Source: Lampropedia puyangensis
GTDB taxonomy: Bacteria > Pseudomonadota > Gammaproteobacteria > Burkholderiales > Burkholderiaceae_C
Direction: 5' to 3'
Length of the DNA: 64,000 bases
NCBI RefSeq assembly: GCF_004833285.1
Contig: NZ_STFG01000001.1
Coordinates: 310,001 to 374,000, forward strand
The first letter of the stretch is position 1, and each line of letters starts with the position of its first letter. The position numbers and the translations under genes were made by a program. Below the pieces are notes generated by a model. That model made no database searches. It had not been told where the DNA came from and saw only the letters and a list, made by a program, of their open reading frames with translations. This document shows, piece by piece, positions 1 to 9,511 of this stretch.

Positions 1-450
1 ATCTTGGTCTGCAGGCACTGCGAGGCCATGCCAATGGACGGTCGAGGCTTGCGGCAGTAGATTGAAGAAATCAATCTCGATTTGGTCGCCTTCATAGGCC
101 TCAATCAGCGGCCCTGGGGTGCTGTGGTTGTAGCAATAAAAGGGGGTAGGTGGTAGCGATTGCCCCAGCTTCAGACGTGCTGGCGCAGCAACCAAACGGC
201 TGCGAAACAAATTGCCTCGTCTGGCTCTGTTGACCAGGCGTGGCAGCGGTTGTAGCGGTCGGTGTTGCGGCAGACTCGACAATGGGGCCAAAGCTATTGG
301 GCCCGTATAGACAGGTGCATCCATTGCTCCATGCGAAGCCATGCCCGGCATATTGCTGGCCAAGGCTGAACGCAAAGGATGGGACAGGAGTGAGCCTGCA
401 CCCAAGCCTAAAAGGAGAATGCGGCGCTTGCGGGAGGGTGTGGAGGACAT
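1..450 (-). CDS. Multicopper oxidase, N-terminal part (cut by window edge)
   Basis: The reverse strand from an ATG at 450 stays open for exactly 150 codons to the window edge. Residues 6-16 (SRKRRILLLGL) followed by a Gly/Ala/Leu stretch look like a twin-arginine-type export signal. After a Pro/Arg-rich linker, residues 111-150 form the start of a cupredoxin domain: a STPGPLIEAYEGDQIEI-type strand and the copper-ligand motif HWHG at about 139-142, followed by LAVPADQD. This is the first copper-binding segment of laccase/CopA/CueO-type multicopper oxidases, which oxidise phenols, Cu(I) or other metals in the periplasm at four copper atoms. The other three copper motifs lie outside the window, so the subfamily cannot be told. 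A competing reading frame covers the same stretch but has no domain. Confidence 0.85.
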   Translation of the reverse strand, partial: MSSTPSRKRRILLLGLGAGSLLSHPLRSALASNMPGMASHGAMDAPVYTGPIALAPLSSLPQHRPLQPLPRLVNRARRGNLFRSRLVAAPARLKLGQSLPPTPFYCYNHSTPGPLIEAYEGDQIEIDFFNLLPQASTVHWHGLAVPADQD

Positions 451-659
451 AGAGCAACAGCAACAGCAAAAGGAAATTCAATTGCACAGCCCCGTGGCAC
501 TAACCCTATTGAGTTGACCCAGTGTGCAGTGCACAAGGGGTTGAGCATACCTTGAATCATTTGCTTTGCCTCAATACTCCAATGGAGGAGTCAAGGTTTG
601 GCCTGCGAGTGAATCCGTCCTTGGCATAGCAATTTTCGTATCCATGGCGCTGAATGCAG

Positions 660-695
660 CGCTTTTAAGGCCGTGCTTGTGACGGCTCAAAAGCG
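660..695. terminator. Nested stem-loop after the radical SAM gene
   Basis: CGCTTTT (660-666) pairs with AAAAGCG (689-695), and inside it GCCGT (670-674) pairs with ACGGC (682-686). It lies 20 bases past the stop of the reverse-strand radical SAM gene. No uridine tract follows the stem, so an intrinsic terminator is only a possibility; it may simply protect the mRNA 3' end. Confidence 0.35.
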
Positions 696-714
696 TTGCT
701 TTGGCAGGCATGCA

Positions 715-3138
715 TCAGGGGCGTCGCTTGCTTTTGCCTGATGTGACGCCGGGGCGGGGGGGCAGACCTGTATGCTGGGTCAGTAGTTTGCCGCGGGCGG
801 GTGTTGCTGTTGAACGTGTGGCTGTTTTCGCTCCTGCTCTTGTTGCGGTAGGCGCGCCTGCACGGGAGAAGGTTTTGGTTTCTCCTGTTGTGGAGTTGCT
901 ACGCCGCGCACTTTTGTAGCTGCCATCGGTCAATGGCTGGTAGGTGGGAATCAGGTGCTGCTTGCCATTGCCAATTAAATCGCTGCGCCCCATGTCTTTG
1001 AGTGCTTGGCGCAAAAGTGGCCAGTTGTTGGGGTCATGGTAGCGCAAGAAAGCTTTGTGCAGTCGGCGGCGCTTTTCTCCGCGCACGATGTCGACCTGTT
1101 CTTCTTCTTTGTCGCGCATCCAGCGGCGCACGCGTGTCAGTGGATTGCGGCCGCTGTGGTACATCGCCGTGGCTGTGGCCATGGGGCTGGGGTAAAAGGT
1201 TTGCACCTGATCGGCACGGAAGCCGTTTTTCTTGAGCCAGATGGCCAGGTTCATCATGTCCTCATCGCTGGTGCCGGGGTGGGCTGCAATGAAGTAAGGG
1301 ATGAGGTACTGTTTCTTACCCGCTTCGGCGGAGTACTGCTCAAACATCTGCTTGAAGCGGTCGTAACTGCCAATGCCGGGCTTCATCATTTTGCCCAGTG
1401 GGCCGGCTTCAGTATGCTCGGGCGCAATTTTCAGATAGCCGCCTACGTGGTGCTGCACGAGTTCTTTGACGTATTCGGGGGATTCAACGGCCAAGTCGTA
1501 ACGCAAACCCGAACCAATCAAAATCTTTTTGATGCCTTTGAGCTGGCGTGCGCGGCGGTAGATTTTGATGAGCGGGTCGTGGTTGGTATGCAAGTTGGGG
1601 CAAATGCCGGGAAACACACAAGAAGGTTTGCGGCACGCCGCTTCGACCTCCGGTGACTTGCAGCCTAATCGGTACATGTTGGCAGTAGGCCCACCCAGGT
1701 CAGAAATGACACCCGTGAAACCTTTGACTTTATCGCGAATGTCCTCGACCTCACCAATGATGGAGTCTTCCGAGCGGCTTTGAATGATGCGACCTTCGTG
1801 TTCGGTGATGGAGCAGAAGGTGCAGCCTCCAAAACAGCCGCGCATGATGTTGACGGAGGTGCGGATCATCTCCCAAGCAGGTATTTTGGTCTCGCCCTCA
1901 TGGCTGCCACTTTTATCGGCATAACGTGGGTGAGGATTGCGTGCGTAGGGCAGGCCAAAGACGTAGTCCATTTCCGCTGTGGTCAGTGGAATAGGGGGCG
2001 GGTTTAGCCAGACATCGCGTGCAGTGGCACCGCTGCCGTGGCGCTGCACTAAAGCCCGGGCATTGCCTGGATTGGTTTCCAGGTGCAGTACGCGGTTGGC
2101 GTGTGCATACAAAATGGGGTCTGCCTTGACTTGCTCGAACGAAGGCAGGCGAATCACCGTTTCGTCACGCGGGGGCAAGGCGCGTTTGTTTTTTCCTTGT
2201 AGGTTGGGGTTGAGGTGGAACTGAATGGGCGCAGTCCCATCTGCACTCAAGCCCGTTGCGTTGCTGGTTGTGCTGTCAGCCGTCGCTGCACTGTTGCCTT
2301 GCTCATCGCGAGTGCAATTGCTGCCTGCGGCTTCAGCTTGCTCGCTCACGGTCATGTAGGGATTGATGTGCGGCTCAACAGGGCCGGGTGTGTCAATGTC
2401 AGTGGAGTCAAGCTCCCACCAAGTCTTCCCATCGTCTTGTAGGCGCCTGACAAAGGCGGTGCCGCGCACATCTGTGATGTCCGCGACTGGTTCGCGTTTG
2501 GCCAGCCGATGCGCCACCTCAACCAACGCGCGTTCAGCATTGCCGTAAAGCAGCAAGTCGCACTTGCTGTCCACCACGACAGAACGCCGCACGGTATCGC
2601 TCCAGTAGTCGTAGTGGGCAATGCGGCGCAGGCTTCCTTCAATGCCGCCCAGTACGATTGGCACGTCTTTGTATGCTTCGCGACAGCGTTGGCAGTACAC
2701 AATGGCCGCGCGATCAGGGCGTTTGCCACCTACATCGCCGGGAGTGTAGGCATCGTCACTGCGGATTTTGCGATCAGCCGTGTAGCGGTTGATCATGGAG
2801 TCCATATTGCCGGCCGTCACGCCCCAAAACAGGTTGGGCTTGCCCAGCGTTTTGAAAGGTTCTGCACTTTGCCAGTCGGGCTGCGCGATGATGCCAACGC
2901 GAAAGCCCTGCGCTTCCAAAACACGCCCGATGACCGACATCCCAAAACTGGGGTGGTCCACATATGCATCACCTGTGACGATGATGATGTCGCAACTATC
3001 CCAACCGAGCTGTTCCATCTCTGCACGGGATGTGGGGAGAAATGGGGCGATGCCAAAACGCTTGGCCCAATAGGGCCGATAGCTGCTCAACAGCTTGGCG
3101 TTGCGCGGAAAGAAGGAGACGTCGACGGGGGCATTCAT
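715..3138 (-). CDS. ygiQ: YgiQ family radical SAM protein (UPF0313)
   Basis: An 807-residue protein if started at MNAPVDVSF; an upstream in-frame ATG at 3177 would add 13 residues. The start region matches the YgiQ family pattern ([36 protein letters not shown]), which precedes a cobalamin-binding-like segment. The radical SAM cluster motif CFGGCTFC lies at about residues 435-442, ready to bind a 4Fe-4S cluster and S-adenosylmethionine. The last 80 residues are low-complexity and basic (repeated TATR/GA units), an extension of unknown meaning. The family is widespread and its substrate is unknown to me. It stands alone on the reverse strand, with 135 bases between its start and the upstream phosphatase gene. 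Confidence 0.93.
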   Translation of the reverse strand: MNAPVDVSFFPRNAKLLSSYRPYWAKRFGIAPFLPTSRAEMEQLGWDSCDIIIVTGDAYVDHPSFGMSVIGRVLEAQGFRVGIIAQPDWQSAEPFKTLGKPNLFWGVTAGNMDSMINRYTADRKIRSDDAYTPGDVGGKRPDRAAIVYCQRCREAYKDVPIVLGGIEGSLRRIAHYDYWSDTVRRSVVVDSKCDLLLYGNAERALVEVAHRLAKREPVADITDVRGTAFVRRLQDDGKTWWELDSTDIDTPGPVEPHINPYMTVSEQAEAAGSNCTRDEQGNSAATADSTTSNATGLSADGTAPIQFHLNPNLQGKNKRALPPRDETVIRLPSFEQVKADPILYAHANRVLHLETNPGNARALVQRHGSGATARDVWLNPPPIPLTTAEMDYVFGLPYARNPHPRYADKSGSHEGETKIPAWEMIRTSVNIMRGCFGGCTFCSITEHEGRIIQSRSEDSIIGEVEDIRDKVKGFTGVISDLGGPTANMYRLGCKSPEVEAACRKPSCVFPGICPNLHTNHDPLIKIYRRARQLKGIKKILIGSGLRYDLAVESPEYVKELVQHHVGGYLKIAPEHTEAGPLGKMMKPGIGSYDRFKQMFEQYSAEAGKKQYLIPYFIAAHPGTSDEDMMNLAIWLKKNGFRADQVQTFYPSPMATATAMYHSGRNPLTRVRRWMRDKEEEQVDIVRGEKRRRLHKAFLRYHDPNNWPLLRQALKDMGRSDLIGNGKQHLIPTYQPLTDGSYKSARRSNSTTGETKTFSRAGAPTATRAGAKTATRSTATPARGKLLTQHTGLPPRPGVTSGKSKRRP

Positions 3139-3273
3139 GGGGCTTTTTAGCGCGTTGGACAAGGGATGCGCGCGCATTGTGAAGTTGGGGCGTTATTGTA
3201 GGGAGCGAGCAGGAACAAGGTGTGACTAGGCGGAGATGGCCCCGCTTGCTATCAGTTCATTGTCAGCGCATGG

Positions 3274-4374
3274 TCATGCAATGGTTTCAAAGGTGTCGCC
3301 ACAATCCAGAACCAAGGTTTTTTCGGGCCAACGCAAGGCTGCCAGATGAAAGCGGCTTTGTGCTGGCCGGGTGATGCCCTGCAGGCGCTCACTCCAGCGT
3401 GCTCCCACCGAGAAGTCAATACAAAACACATTGCGCAGCTTGCCATGCCAATGGTTACCGGGAATGCCAGCAAAGAGGGCTGCCTCGATCGGGGCATTTG
3501 ACGGTGTGGATGATGCACTCTGTGGCGTTGTAAAGAGTCGCCAATAATGGCCAACCACGACTGGTGTGGTTTCTTCGTAGCCATTCCACCAGGCTTGGCG
3601 ATCAGTGAAGCGCCATTTGCCGCCTGCATAAAAGGGCGCTTGCGCGGCGGCTTCAACACCAGTGGTGAGAACTTTGAGCGGATTGGTCATTTGCTTGAGC
3701 AACTCACGCTCACCGTGGGCGACAAGCAAGGGAGGTGTTTGGGTGCCGTCTTCCACATCATGTGGCCATTGGGTTTTCTCCTGCAGGATGCGGCGCTGCA
3801 ATGTGCCACTGTGCGCCTCTTGCTCTGCTTGCGCTTCAAAACAGTCATAAGCGCGCCGTGCACTGCCTAAGGGCAATTGGCGCGCCGCTTCAATCGCTGC
3901 AGCCTGCCAAGCGGCATGGACAATCCGCAGATCAGCGCGCTCAAGCGCAACAGGCAGATCGTTGCAAAGCCGCGCGTAGCGCTCGCGCTGGGGAGGTGAT
4001 GCGACAACGAAGGGGGCGTATTTGGTGCGGTCTCTCTCTGTGCGTGAATCAAAATACCAGCCGGCACCGTCTTTGGCATCGTCTCGTATCAGATTGACTT
4101 CATGGTTGCCCAGAACGGCCAGGCAATGCCCCGCTGCATACGCGTTGCAAAACCAATCCATCACGGCAGGCGTGTTTGGCCCGCGGTCGCATAAGTCCCC
4201 AACGAAGACCAATTTTCGCCCTTGCGGGTGGGCGCCTTCGGTGTCATAACCGAGGTGGCCGAGCAATTGCTGCAGTGCATCCCATTCCCCATGCACGTCA
4301 CCGATGATGTCCAACGGGCCTGCGGGCAGTGGCTGGACCAAGCTGGCAGGAGGGATGCAGGCATTCTCTGGCAT
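3274..4374 (-). CDS. Calcineurin-like metallophosphoesterase
   Basis: 366 residues. The three signature metal-binding blocks of the calcineurin superfamily stand in order in the N-terminal third: GDVHGEWDAL (about 27-36), VGDLCDRGP (about 59-67) and LGNHEVNL (about 92-99). These would bind a two-metal centre that hydrolyses phosphate esters. The block spacing resembles the small PPP-type phosphatases (PrpE/ApaH-like), but at 366 residues it is longer than those, and I cannot name its substrate. The ATG at 4374 overlaps the miaB stop by one base (TGATG), so it is probably translated by coupling to miaB; a GTG one codon earlier is an unlikely alternative. Confidence 0.85.
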   Translation of the reverse strand: MPENACIPPASLVQPLPAGPLDIIGDVHGEWDALQQLLGHLGYDTEGAHPQGRKLVFVGDLCDRGPNTPAVMDWFCNAYAAGHCLAVLGNHEVNLIRDDAKDGAGWYFDSRTERDRTKYAPFVVASPPQRERYARLCNDLPVALERADLRIVHAAWQAAAIEAARQLPLGSARRAYDCFEAQAEQEAHSGTLQRRILQEKTQWPHDVEDGTQTPPLLVAHGERELLKQMTNPLKVLTTGVEAAAQAPFYAGGKWRFTDRQAWWNGYEETTPVVVGHYWRLFTTPQSASSTPSNAPIEAALFAGIPGNHWHGKLRNVFCIDFSVGARWSERLQGITRPAQSRFHLAALRWPEKTLVLDCGDTFETIA

Positions 4375-5717
4375 CACACGGTTTCCTTGACCAGTACTTC
4401 ACCACGCAAGGTGTAGGTCATGGCATCGGTGATGCGCACGTCCACCATCTGACCAATGAGTCTGGCGGCCTCTGCTGGGGCAGGGAAGTTGACGACGCGA
4501 TTGCATTCGGTGCGCCCCATCAACTCACCGGCATCACGCTTGGATGTGCCTTCCACCAGTAGGCGCTGCACTGTGCCTACGCGTTCTTCGCTGATGCGTT
4601 TGAGGTTGGCATTGATCGCGGCTTGCACTTGCTGCAGGCGTTTGAGTTTGACTTCGTGCGGTGTGTCATCGTGCAAGTTGGCTGCTGGCGTGCCTGGGCG
4701 CGGGCTGTAGATGAAAGAGAAGCTGTTGTCAAAGCCAATGTCGTCAATCAACTTCATCAGTTTGCTGAAGTCGTCATCGGTCTCGCCGGGGAAACCTACG
4801 ATGAAATCACTGCTCATGGCCAAGTCAGGGCGGATAGCGCGCAGCTTGCGCACCGTGCTCTTGTATTCCATGGCGGTATAGCCGCGTTTCATGGCCATCA
4901 GAATGCGGTCGCTGCCGTGTTGCACTGGCAAGTGCAGATGGTTGACCAGTTTGTCGATTTTTTCGTAGGCGGCAATCAAACGTGGCGTGAATTCGTTCGG
5001 GTGGCTGGTGGTGTAGCGAATACGCTCAATTCCAGGAATGTCGGCCACGTATTCGAGCAGCAAAGCGAAGTCTGCAATCTCTGTGCTGTCGCCCATTTTT
5101 CCCAAGTAGGCATTGACGTTTTGCCCCAGCAGATTGATTTCTTTAACGCCCTGACTGGCTAAGTCTGCGACTTCAATCAATACGTCTTCAAACGGACGAC
5201 TGACTTCTTCTCCGCGGGTATAGGGCACCACGCAGTAACTGCAGTATTTGCTGCAGCCTTCCATGATGGAGACAAAGGCTGAAGCACCTTCAACGCGGGC
5301 AGGTGGCAGGTTGTCGAATTTTTCAATTTCAGGAAACGAGATATCGACCTGCGGGCGCGCTTGTACTTCTCGTTCAGCCAGCAGTTGTGGCAGACGGTGC
5401 AAGGTTTGTGGACCAAAAACCACATCTACAAAAGGGGCTCGTTTAATGATTTCATCGCCCTCTTGGCTGGCGACGCAGCCGCCCACGCCAATTTTGACGC
5501 CCTTGGCTTTGAGGTGTTTGATGCGGCCTAAGTCGCTAAATACCTTTTCCTGGGCTTTTTCACGTACTGAGCAGGTGTTGAACAGAATCAAGTCTGCTTC
5601 TTCCACGTTGTCGGTTTTTTCATAGCCGTCAGTGGCGTGCATCAGATCTGCCATTTTGTCCGAGTCGTACTCGTTCATTTGGCAGCCAAAGGTTTTGATA
5701 AAGACTTTTTTGGTCAT
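4374..5717 (-). CDS. miaB: tRNA-2-methylthio-N6-dimethylallyladenosine synthase MiaB
   Basis: 447 residues from the ATG that gives [15 protein letters not shown], the usual family N-terminus; an open frame 27 codons longer has no support. MiaB adds a methylthio group to i6A at position 37 of tRNAs reading UNN codons. The UPF0004 domain carries its auxiliary-cluster cysteines (FGCQMN, NTCSVR, GGCVA). The radical SAM domain has [15 protein letters not shown], and the C-terminal about 65 residues form the TRAM RNA-binding domain. All expected cysteines are visible. The gene is followed with a one-base overlap by a metallophosphoesterase, an operon of two. Confidence 0.97.
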   Translation of the reverse strand: MTKKVFIKTFGCQMNEYDSDKMADLMHATDGYEKTDNVEEADLILFNTCSVREKAQEKVFSDLGRIKHLKAKGVKIGVGGCVASQEGDEIIKRAPFVDVVFGPQTLHRLPQLLAEREVQARPQVDISFPEIEKFDNLPPARVEGASAFVSIMEGCSKYCSYCVVPYTRGEEVSRPFEDVLIEVADLASQGVKEINLLGQNVNAYLGKMGDSTEIADFALLLEYVADIPGIERIRYTTSHPNEFTPRLIAAYEKIDKLVNHLHLPVQHGSDRILMAMKRGYTAMEYKSTVRKLRAIRPDLAMSSDFIVGFPGETDDDFSKLMKLIDDIGFDNSFSFIYSPRPGTPAANLHDDTPHEVKLKRLQQVQAAINANLKRISEERVGTVQRLLVEGTSKRDAGELMGRTECNRVVNFPAPAEAARLIGQMVDVRITDAMTYTLRGEVLVKETV

Positions 5718-5908
5718 AGCAGTGGGGCGGTGCTCTTTGGTCGAGCTCAAACAGTGATTGCAATGGTGCAAGAGGCCACGCCGTTGGGCGACTTGCACAT
5801 CTAACCTTGGTTTGCCTTTAACCTGAAGGGCAAAGGCATGTGTAGCAAAGGACTGGGGGCAAAAAGAAGGTCCTGCAAGAGAAGGACTTGCAGCACAAGC
5901 GTTGCTTG

Positions 5909-6436
5909 TTAATGGCCCTTGATGGTGCCGAATCCGAGTGTAGGCGTGGAGGCAGATGCTGCCGTCCCCGCTTTGGGTGCTGCCGCATTTGTGGTTGTGC
6001 CAACACCCAGTGGGCCCGTTTGCACTTCCTGTGGATCTTGCGTGGCAGGGCCAAACAAGCCAAACAGTCTGCGTGGGGGCATTTCCGCTTCACGCAAGAC
6101 CCATGCAGTTTGCAGCATGCCAGTGGAGGTCTCCATCAGGTAACGGACCTTCAGAGATTGGCCTGCAACTTGGGCACTGGGCAGCATCAGATTGTCTTGG
6201 TTGAAAATTCGCATGCCGGGCGCCATGCGAAATGCTTGGCCATTGATGCGCGCTGTGTTTGCGTCCAGTACCAGCAAAGTTCCGAACAAGGATTTCTCAG
6301 GGAAAACGCGCACCGTATTTGTACTGCTGATACCACTATGCAACGGGGCAATCTGTGCCCAAGCAGTCCCTATGCTCCCCCATCCTGTTGCCGTAGCAAT
6401 GCTAGCGGCGACCAGCCAAGTTCTTAAAACACGCAT
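5909..6436 (-). CDS. Exported protein of unknown function
   Basis: 175 residues from the ATG giving [12 protein letters not shown]; the open frame extends 50 codons upstream but without sensible sequence. Residues 1-27 are a typical Sec signal peptide ending in AWA, so the mature protein starts near QIAPLHSG and is periplasmic or outer-membrane associated. The middle (about 40-115) reads like a small beta-rich domain ([38 protein letters not shown]). The tail is Ala/Gly/Thr-rich and disordered. I do not recognise a family. No partner gene is close: miaB starts 190 bases downstream on the same strand. Confidence 0.6.
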   Translation of the reverse strand: MRVLRTWLVAASIATATGWGSIGTAWAQIAPLHSGISSTNTVRVFPEKSLFGTLLVLDANTARINGQAFRMAPGMRIFNQDNLMLPSAQVAGQSLKVRYLMETSTGMLQTAWVLREAEMPPRRLFGLFGPATQDPQEVQTGPLGVGTTTNAAAPKAGTAASASTPTLGFGTIKGH

Positions 6437-6823
6437 TGTGCTTATGGCGTGGGTGAGCTGAAGAGGTGTGTGTCGTGGAGTGTGCTTGCAGCGGATCATG
6501 GTGTGTATCCAGAGGCTGTCTGGCAAAAATAATGGTGTGTTGCAGGCCTTGCATGGATTAGGAGCTATATCCAAATGAAAGCGCAAAGTAGATGTGCATT
6601 GTAATGGCCGGGCTCTCGAATGAGATCAGTGGCTTAATCTGATTGGCAGGTGTGGTGGTTGGAATGCGACAAATCCTTAAAACACCCAGTTGGTGCAATT
6701 TAAAGGGAACTCGGTAAGAAGTGCGAACCCGTTAGCATTGGAAGGGTCGGATTTTTAATGACAAAACCCTTTTCAAAGGCAGCGGCTGATACTGCCTTGA
6801 TGGGTGGGCTTTGGGGGGAGTTC
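6437..6823. other. 387-base gap without a recognisable gene
   Basis: Both strands lack a convincing reading frame with a ribosome binding site here. The stretch holds the upstream region of the exported protein gene on the left. Near its right end a short perfect hairpin lies just past the S4-domain gene (listed separately). Nothing else stands out. Confidence 0.4.
6776..6798 (-). terminator. Possible terminator after the Hsp15-like gene
   Basis: AAGGCAG (6776-6782) and CTGCCTT (6792-6798) form a perfect 7-bp stem with a 9-base loop, starting 26 bases after the stop of the reverse-strand S4 gene. In that direction only a broken T-rich stretch follows, so efficiency is doubtful. Confidence 0.35.
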
Positions 6824-7417
6824 CTATCTATCTGATGGATGAGAGGACGACCAGCGTTTATCCAATGCGCTACGTGTGCGCAGCGACTGAGGTTGAGGTT
6901 TTGGGGCGACTTCATGGCGCATCCAATCGCTTGGCGAAGCTGTCTGCAGCTCTGCTTCATTCCATTGGCCTGTGAACTGCTGCATGTCTCTGCGGTCTTT
7001 TTTAGTAGGGCGGCCATGGCGTAGCATGTCGGCAGGTTCTGGTGCCAGCTTGCGCATCGTAGCCTGTTGATCTCGCAACGCTATGCTGGCGGCTGTCTCT
7101 TCATACAACAGCTGGGCAGCTGTAGCGGGACCGCGTATGCTACTTAGTGCTTTGACGGTGATCGTCCGCTTCAACGGGCCGTTGGAGATGCAGAGTGTGT
7201 CGCCCACTTTAACTTCGCGGCTGGCTTTGGTCGGGGACTCATTGAGTTGGACACGACCCTTGCTGATTTCCTCGGTAGCCAGGGTGCGGGTTTTGTAAAA
7301 CCGGGCGCACCATAACCATTTATCTAGGCGCATTGCTTCTGTTGGAGCGTGCGCAGCGGCCTTGTCGTTTGGACGTTTACTTAATTTGGAGGTGTTGGCG
7401 TTTTTTTGTTGGGCCAT
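6824..7417 (-). CDS. hslR: Hsp15-like S4-domain RNA-binding protein
   Basis: 197 residues. After a 28-residue basic/Ala lead comes an S4 RNA-binding fold: MRLDKWLWCARFYKTRTLA, then SKGRVQLNES and KVGDTLCI. This is the pattern of heat shock protein 15 (HslR), which in Escherichia coli binds 50S subunits carrying a stalled nascent chain. The C-terminal part is charged (GRPTKKDRRDM), as in HslR. It is longer than E. coli HslR (about 133 residues) because of tails at both ends. It stands alone between an empty stretch and the tRNA-Gly gene. Related S4 proteins cannot be fully excluded, but the DKWLW start is typical of Hsp15. Confidence 0.88.
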   Translation of the reverse strand: MAQQKNANTSKLSKRPNDKAAAHAPTEAMRLDKWLWCARFYKTRTLATEEISKGRVQLNESPTKASREVKVGDTLCISNGPLKRTITVKALSSIRGPATAAQLLYEETAASIALRDQQATMRKLAPEPADMLRHGRPTKKDRRDMQQFTGQWNEAELQTASPSDWMRHEVAPKPQPQSLRTRSALDKRWSSSHPSDR

Positions 7418-7555
7418 GAATTAATGAAAGAGAGAATAGATTTCTGGTGTCAGATGCAACCCTGGTTGGCTGTTGAGGCCAGCCTCAATATGGTACGGAG
7501 AAGATCACGCAATCGTGAAAAATGAATAGTGTCCGGCAAAACAAAAAATGGTTTT

Positions 7556-7590
7556 TTTAAAAAGCAGGGCGAAAAACTTATGCTACACTT
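7556..7590 (+). promoter_or_regulatory. Candidate promoter of tRNA-Gly
   Basis: TGCTACACT at 7581-7589 fits an extended -10 element (TG-N-TANANT) and sits about 50 bases before the tRNA. No good -35 hexamer is present; only an A/T-rich tract stands in that position. Confidence 0.35.
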
Positions 7591-7638
7591 ACGTTTTTGG
7601 CAATTAGGCAATGATTTGATTGTCTGACTTGCAAAAAT

Positions 7639-7714
7639 GCGGGAATAGCTCAGTTGGTAGAGCGCAACCTTGCCAAGGTTGAGGTCGACGGTTCGAGACC
7701 GTTTTCCCGCTCCA
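7639..7714 (+). tRNA. tRNA-Gly (anticodon GCC)
   Basis: The 76 bases fold as a complete cloverleaf. The acceptor arm is GCGGGAA/TTCCCGC with an encoded CCA end (7712-7714). The D-arm contains AGCTCAGTTGGTAGAGC, the anticodon loop is CTTGCCAAG with GCC in the centre, and the T-arm holds GGTTCGAGACC. It decodes GGC and GGU. A strong hairpin terminator follows 40 bases downstream, so it is transcribed as a single-tRNA unit. Confidence 0.98.
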
Positions 7715-7752
7715 AATTGTTTACAGACGTACTTCATGTGTCTGTTGCTAGA

Positions 7753-7780
7753 TAAAAAAGGGCCTTTAGGCCCTTTTTTA
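7753..7780. terminator. Bidirectional intrinsic terminator
   Basis: AAAAAAGGGCC, loop TTTA, GGCCCTTTTTT: a G/C stem flanked by A- and T-runs. It can end the tRNA-Gly transcript on the plus strand and the permease transcript on the minus strand. Confidence 0.9.
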
Positions 7781-7908
7781 TTGCTGTAGTGTCATCCCTG
7801 AGAACCATTGTGGTCAATTCATGGTGAAGGGAAAAGTCATCGCTATCTGTTTGGGTGCAACAGTTGGATATTGCATTGGGTGTTAGCCTCACTAAGCACG
7901 CTGCGGCT

Positions 7909-9276
7909 TTAGTTGTGTTGACGACCACGCAGCGCGGCCATGAATAGGATTACGCCAATGACGCTGCAGGTTAGTGCCAACTGGTAGCGGTAGCCGTCTG
8001 CAATGGCCATGTATCCTAAGACTACCAAAATCAGGGCAATAACCAGCCAAGTCAGCCAAGGAAACAGCCACATCTTAAATGACAGTTCAATTCCAGCGCG
8101 TTCGGCCAAATAGCGTGAACGGAGTTGCGAGACTGCGATTACCAAATACACCACCAGTGCAATGGCGCCCGTGGTCGAGAGCAGGAAGGCAAAAACTTGG
8201 CCTGGCATCAAGTAGTTGACCAGGCAGCCTGCAAACCCTGCCAGCGTTGAGGCTAGTACTGCGGCATAGGGTACACCCTTGCTAGAAACGCGTCGTATGG
8301 CGGCTGGTGCATCGCCCCGCGTTGACAAAGAATAGATCATGCGCGACGCTGTATATAGCCCAGAGTTCATGCACGATGTTACCGCTACCAAAACGACGAT
8401 ATCGACAATCAGTTTGGCTTCTGGTAGTTGAAGAATTTCCAGCGTGCGCTGAAAAGAACCTACCTCGAGCAAGCGCGGATCGTTGTAACCCACGATTGAA
8501 ACAATAAGAGAGATGGACAGGATGTAAAACAACGAGATGCGATATACGACAAGATTGGTCGCTTTGCGGATTTTGTCTCGTGGGTTGTCGGTCTCACCTG
8601 CTGCTATCGTCACGACTTCCGCTCCAAAAAAGGAGAACATGGTGATGAGTATTCCACCCAGAACTGCGCTTATACCGTTGGGCATAAAGTTAGAGAAAAT
8701 AGGCACCGGATCAACTTTGCTGCCCTCAGCGAAGGGCCAGAAGCCAGATAGTGCCATCATGCAGGCGACGATAAAAGCGATGATGGCAAGTACTTTGATG
8801 AGAGCGAACCAGAACTCAAACTCGCCAAAATTCTTGACGCTTAACAAGTTGGTGGAAGCCAATGCGATCATGATGACGAAAGCCAGCACCCAAGAGGGGA
8901 TGCTGGGGAGCCACTGATGCAGAATGTCTGCACCAGCGATGGCTTCGACGGGAATAATCAATACCCAGAACCACCAATAGAGCCAGCCGATGGAGAAGCC
9001 TGCCCAAGGTCCAATGGCACGCGCAGCGTAGGTAGAAAACGAACCACTGTCCGGGCTGGCAACTGCCATCTCACCAAGCATGCGCATGACCAGTAATACC
9101 AATGCGCCCGTCAGAATGTAGGACAGCACTGCCGCAGGGCCAGTTGCTGCAATGGCGTTGGCTGAGCCTATAAACAGCCCTGCGCCAATAATGCCAGCAA
9201 TTGAAATCATGGACATTTGTCGTGAAGTCAATCCGTGCGCCAGCGGTCGCTGTATTGTTTGAGTTGCTTTTGACAT
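7909..9276 (-). CDS. Amino acid permease, APC/AAT family
   Basis: 455 residues with about 12 hydrophobic spans and the AAT-family start HGLTSRQMSMISIAGIIGAGLF, whose IGAGLF motif lines the substrate site. These inner-membrane carriers import amino acids with protons; the closest resemblance is to GabP/CycA-type members. I chose the ATG at 9276 because GGAGG lies 8 bases before it; the ATG at 9291 overlaps that Shine-Dalgarno. It is the last gene of the reverse-strand lysine degradation cluster, so uptake of lysine, pipecolate or aminoadipate is a reasonable inference, but substrate cannot be read from sequence. It ends at a bidirectional terminator. Confidence 0.93.
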   Translation of the reverse strand: MSKATQTIQRPLAHGLTSRQMSMISIAGIIGAGLFIGSANAIAATGPAAVLSYILTGALVLLVMRMLGEMAVASPDSGSFSTYAARAIGPWAGFSIGWLYWWFWVLIIPVEAIAGADILHQWLPSIPSWVLAFVIMIALASTNLLSVKNFGEFEFWFALIKVLAIIAFIVACMMALSGFWPFAEGSKVDPVPIFSNFMPNGISAVLGGILITMFSFFGAEVVTIAAGETDNPRDKIRKATNLVVYRISLFYILSISLIVSIVGYNDPRLLEVGSFQRTLEILQLPEAKLIVDIVVLVAVTSCMNSGLYTASRMIYSLSTRGDAPAAIRRVSSKGVPYAAVLASTLAGFAGCLVNYLMPGQVFAFLLSTTGAIALVVYLVIAVSQLRSRYLAERAGIELSFKMWLFPWLTWLVIALILVVLGYMAIADGYRYQLALTCSVIGVILFMAALRGRQHN

Positions 9277-9378
9277 GCATGTTTCCTCCATCTTGCTGTG
9301 ATTAATTCTGTGCTGGTGCCGTGCGTGATTTGGCTAGCGCAACCTGTCTACTGAGTTGGTCTGCGGTGGTGCCCCCCT

Positions 9379-9413
9379 TGTGCTGGAGGGCTACCTTTAT
9401 GATCTCCAGCACA
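9379..9413 (-). other. Perfect 10-bp inverted repeat in the permease leader
   Basis: TGTGCTGGAG (9379-9388) and CTCCAGCACA (9404-9413) form a perfect 10-bp stem with a 15-base loop, between the dehydrogenase and the permease. No T-run follows in either direction, so it is not a classic terminator. It could be an RNA processing site or attenuator that sets the permease level apart from the enzymes. Confidence 0.5.
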
Positions 9414-9438
9414 GCATTTATGCGGGCGAGTTCCTTCC

Positions 9439-9453
9439 TGGGGTGACACCCCA
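9439..9453. promoter_or_regulatory. Operator-like palindrome TGGGGTG-A-CACCCCA
   Basis: A perfect 7+1+7 palindrome about 165 bases before the permease start, between it and the dehydrogenase. The one-base centre suits a DNA-binding dimer rather than an RNA hairpin. The regulator is unknown. Confidence 0.4.
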
Positions 9454-9511
9454 CGTCTGCACTAGCAGTGAAAGGACAAGCCCGGAGGATGCCCTTTTCC
9501 CTTGCCCCGGT

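Noticed and set aside
2509-3150. 213-codon plus-strand frame opposite the radical SAM gene
   Set aside because: Antisense shadow of a well-supported gene; no domain.
7450-7737. 95-codon reverse frame across the tRNA-Gly gene
   Set aside because: Its first part is the antisense of the tRNA; no ribosome binding site and no family sequence. A known false-positive pattern.
9292-9511. Lysine riboswitch in front of the permease
   Set aside because: The gap has hairpins but none of the conserved lysine-riboswitch core sequence that I know; kept only as a structured leader.
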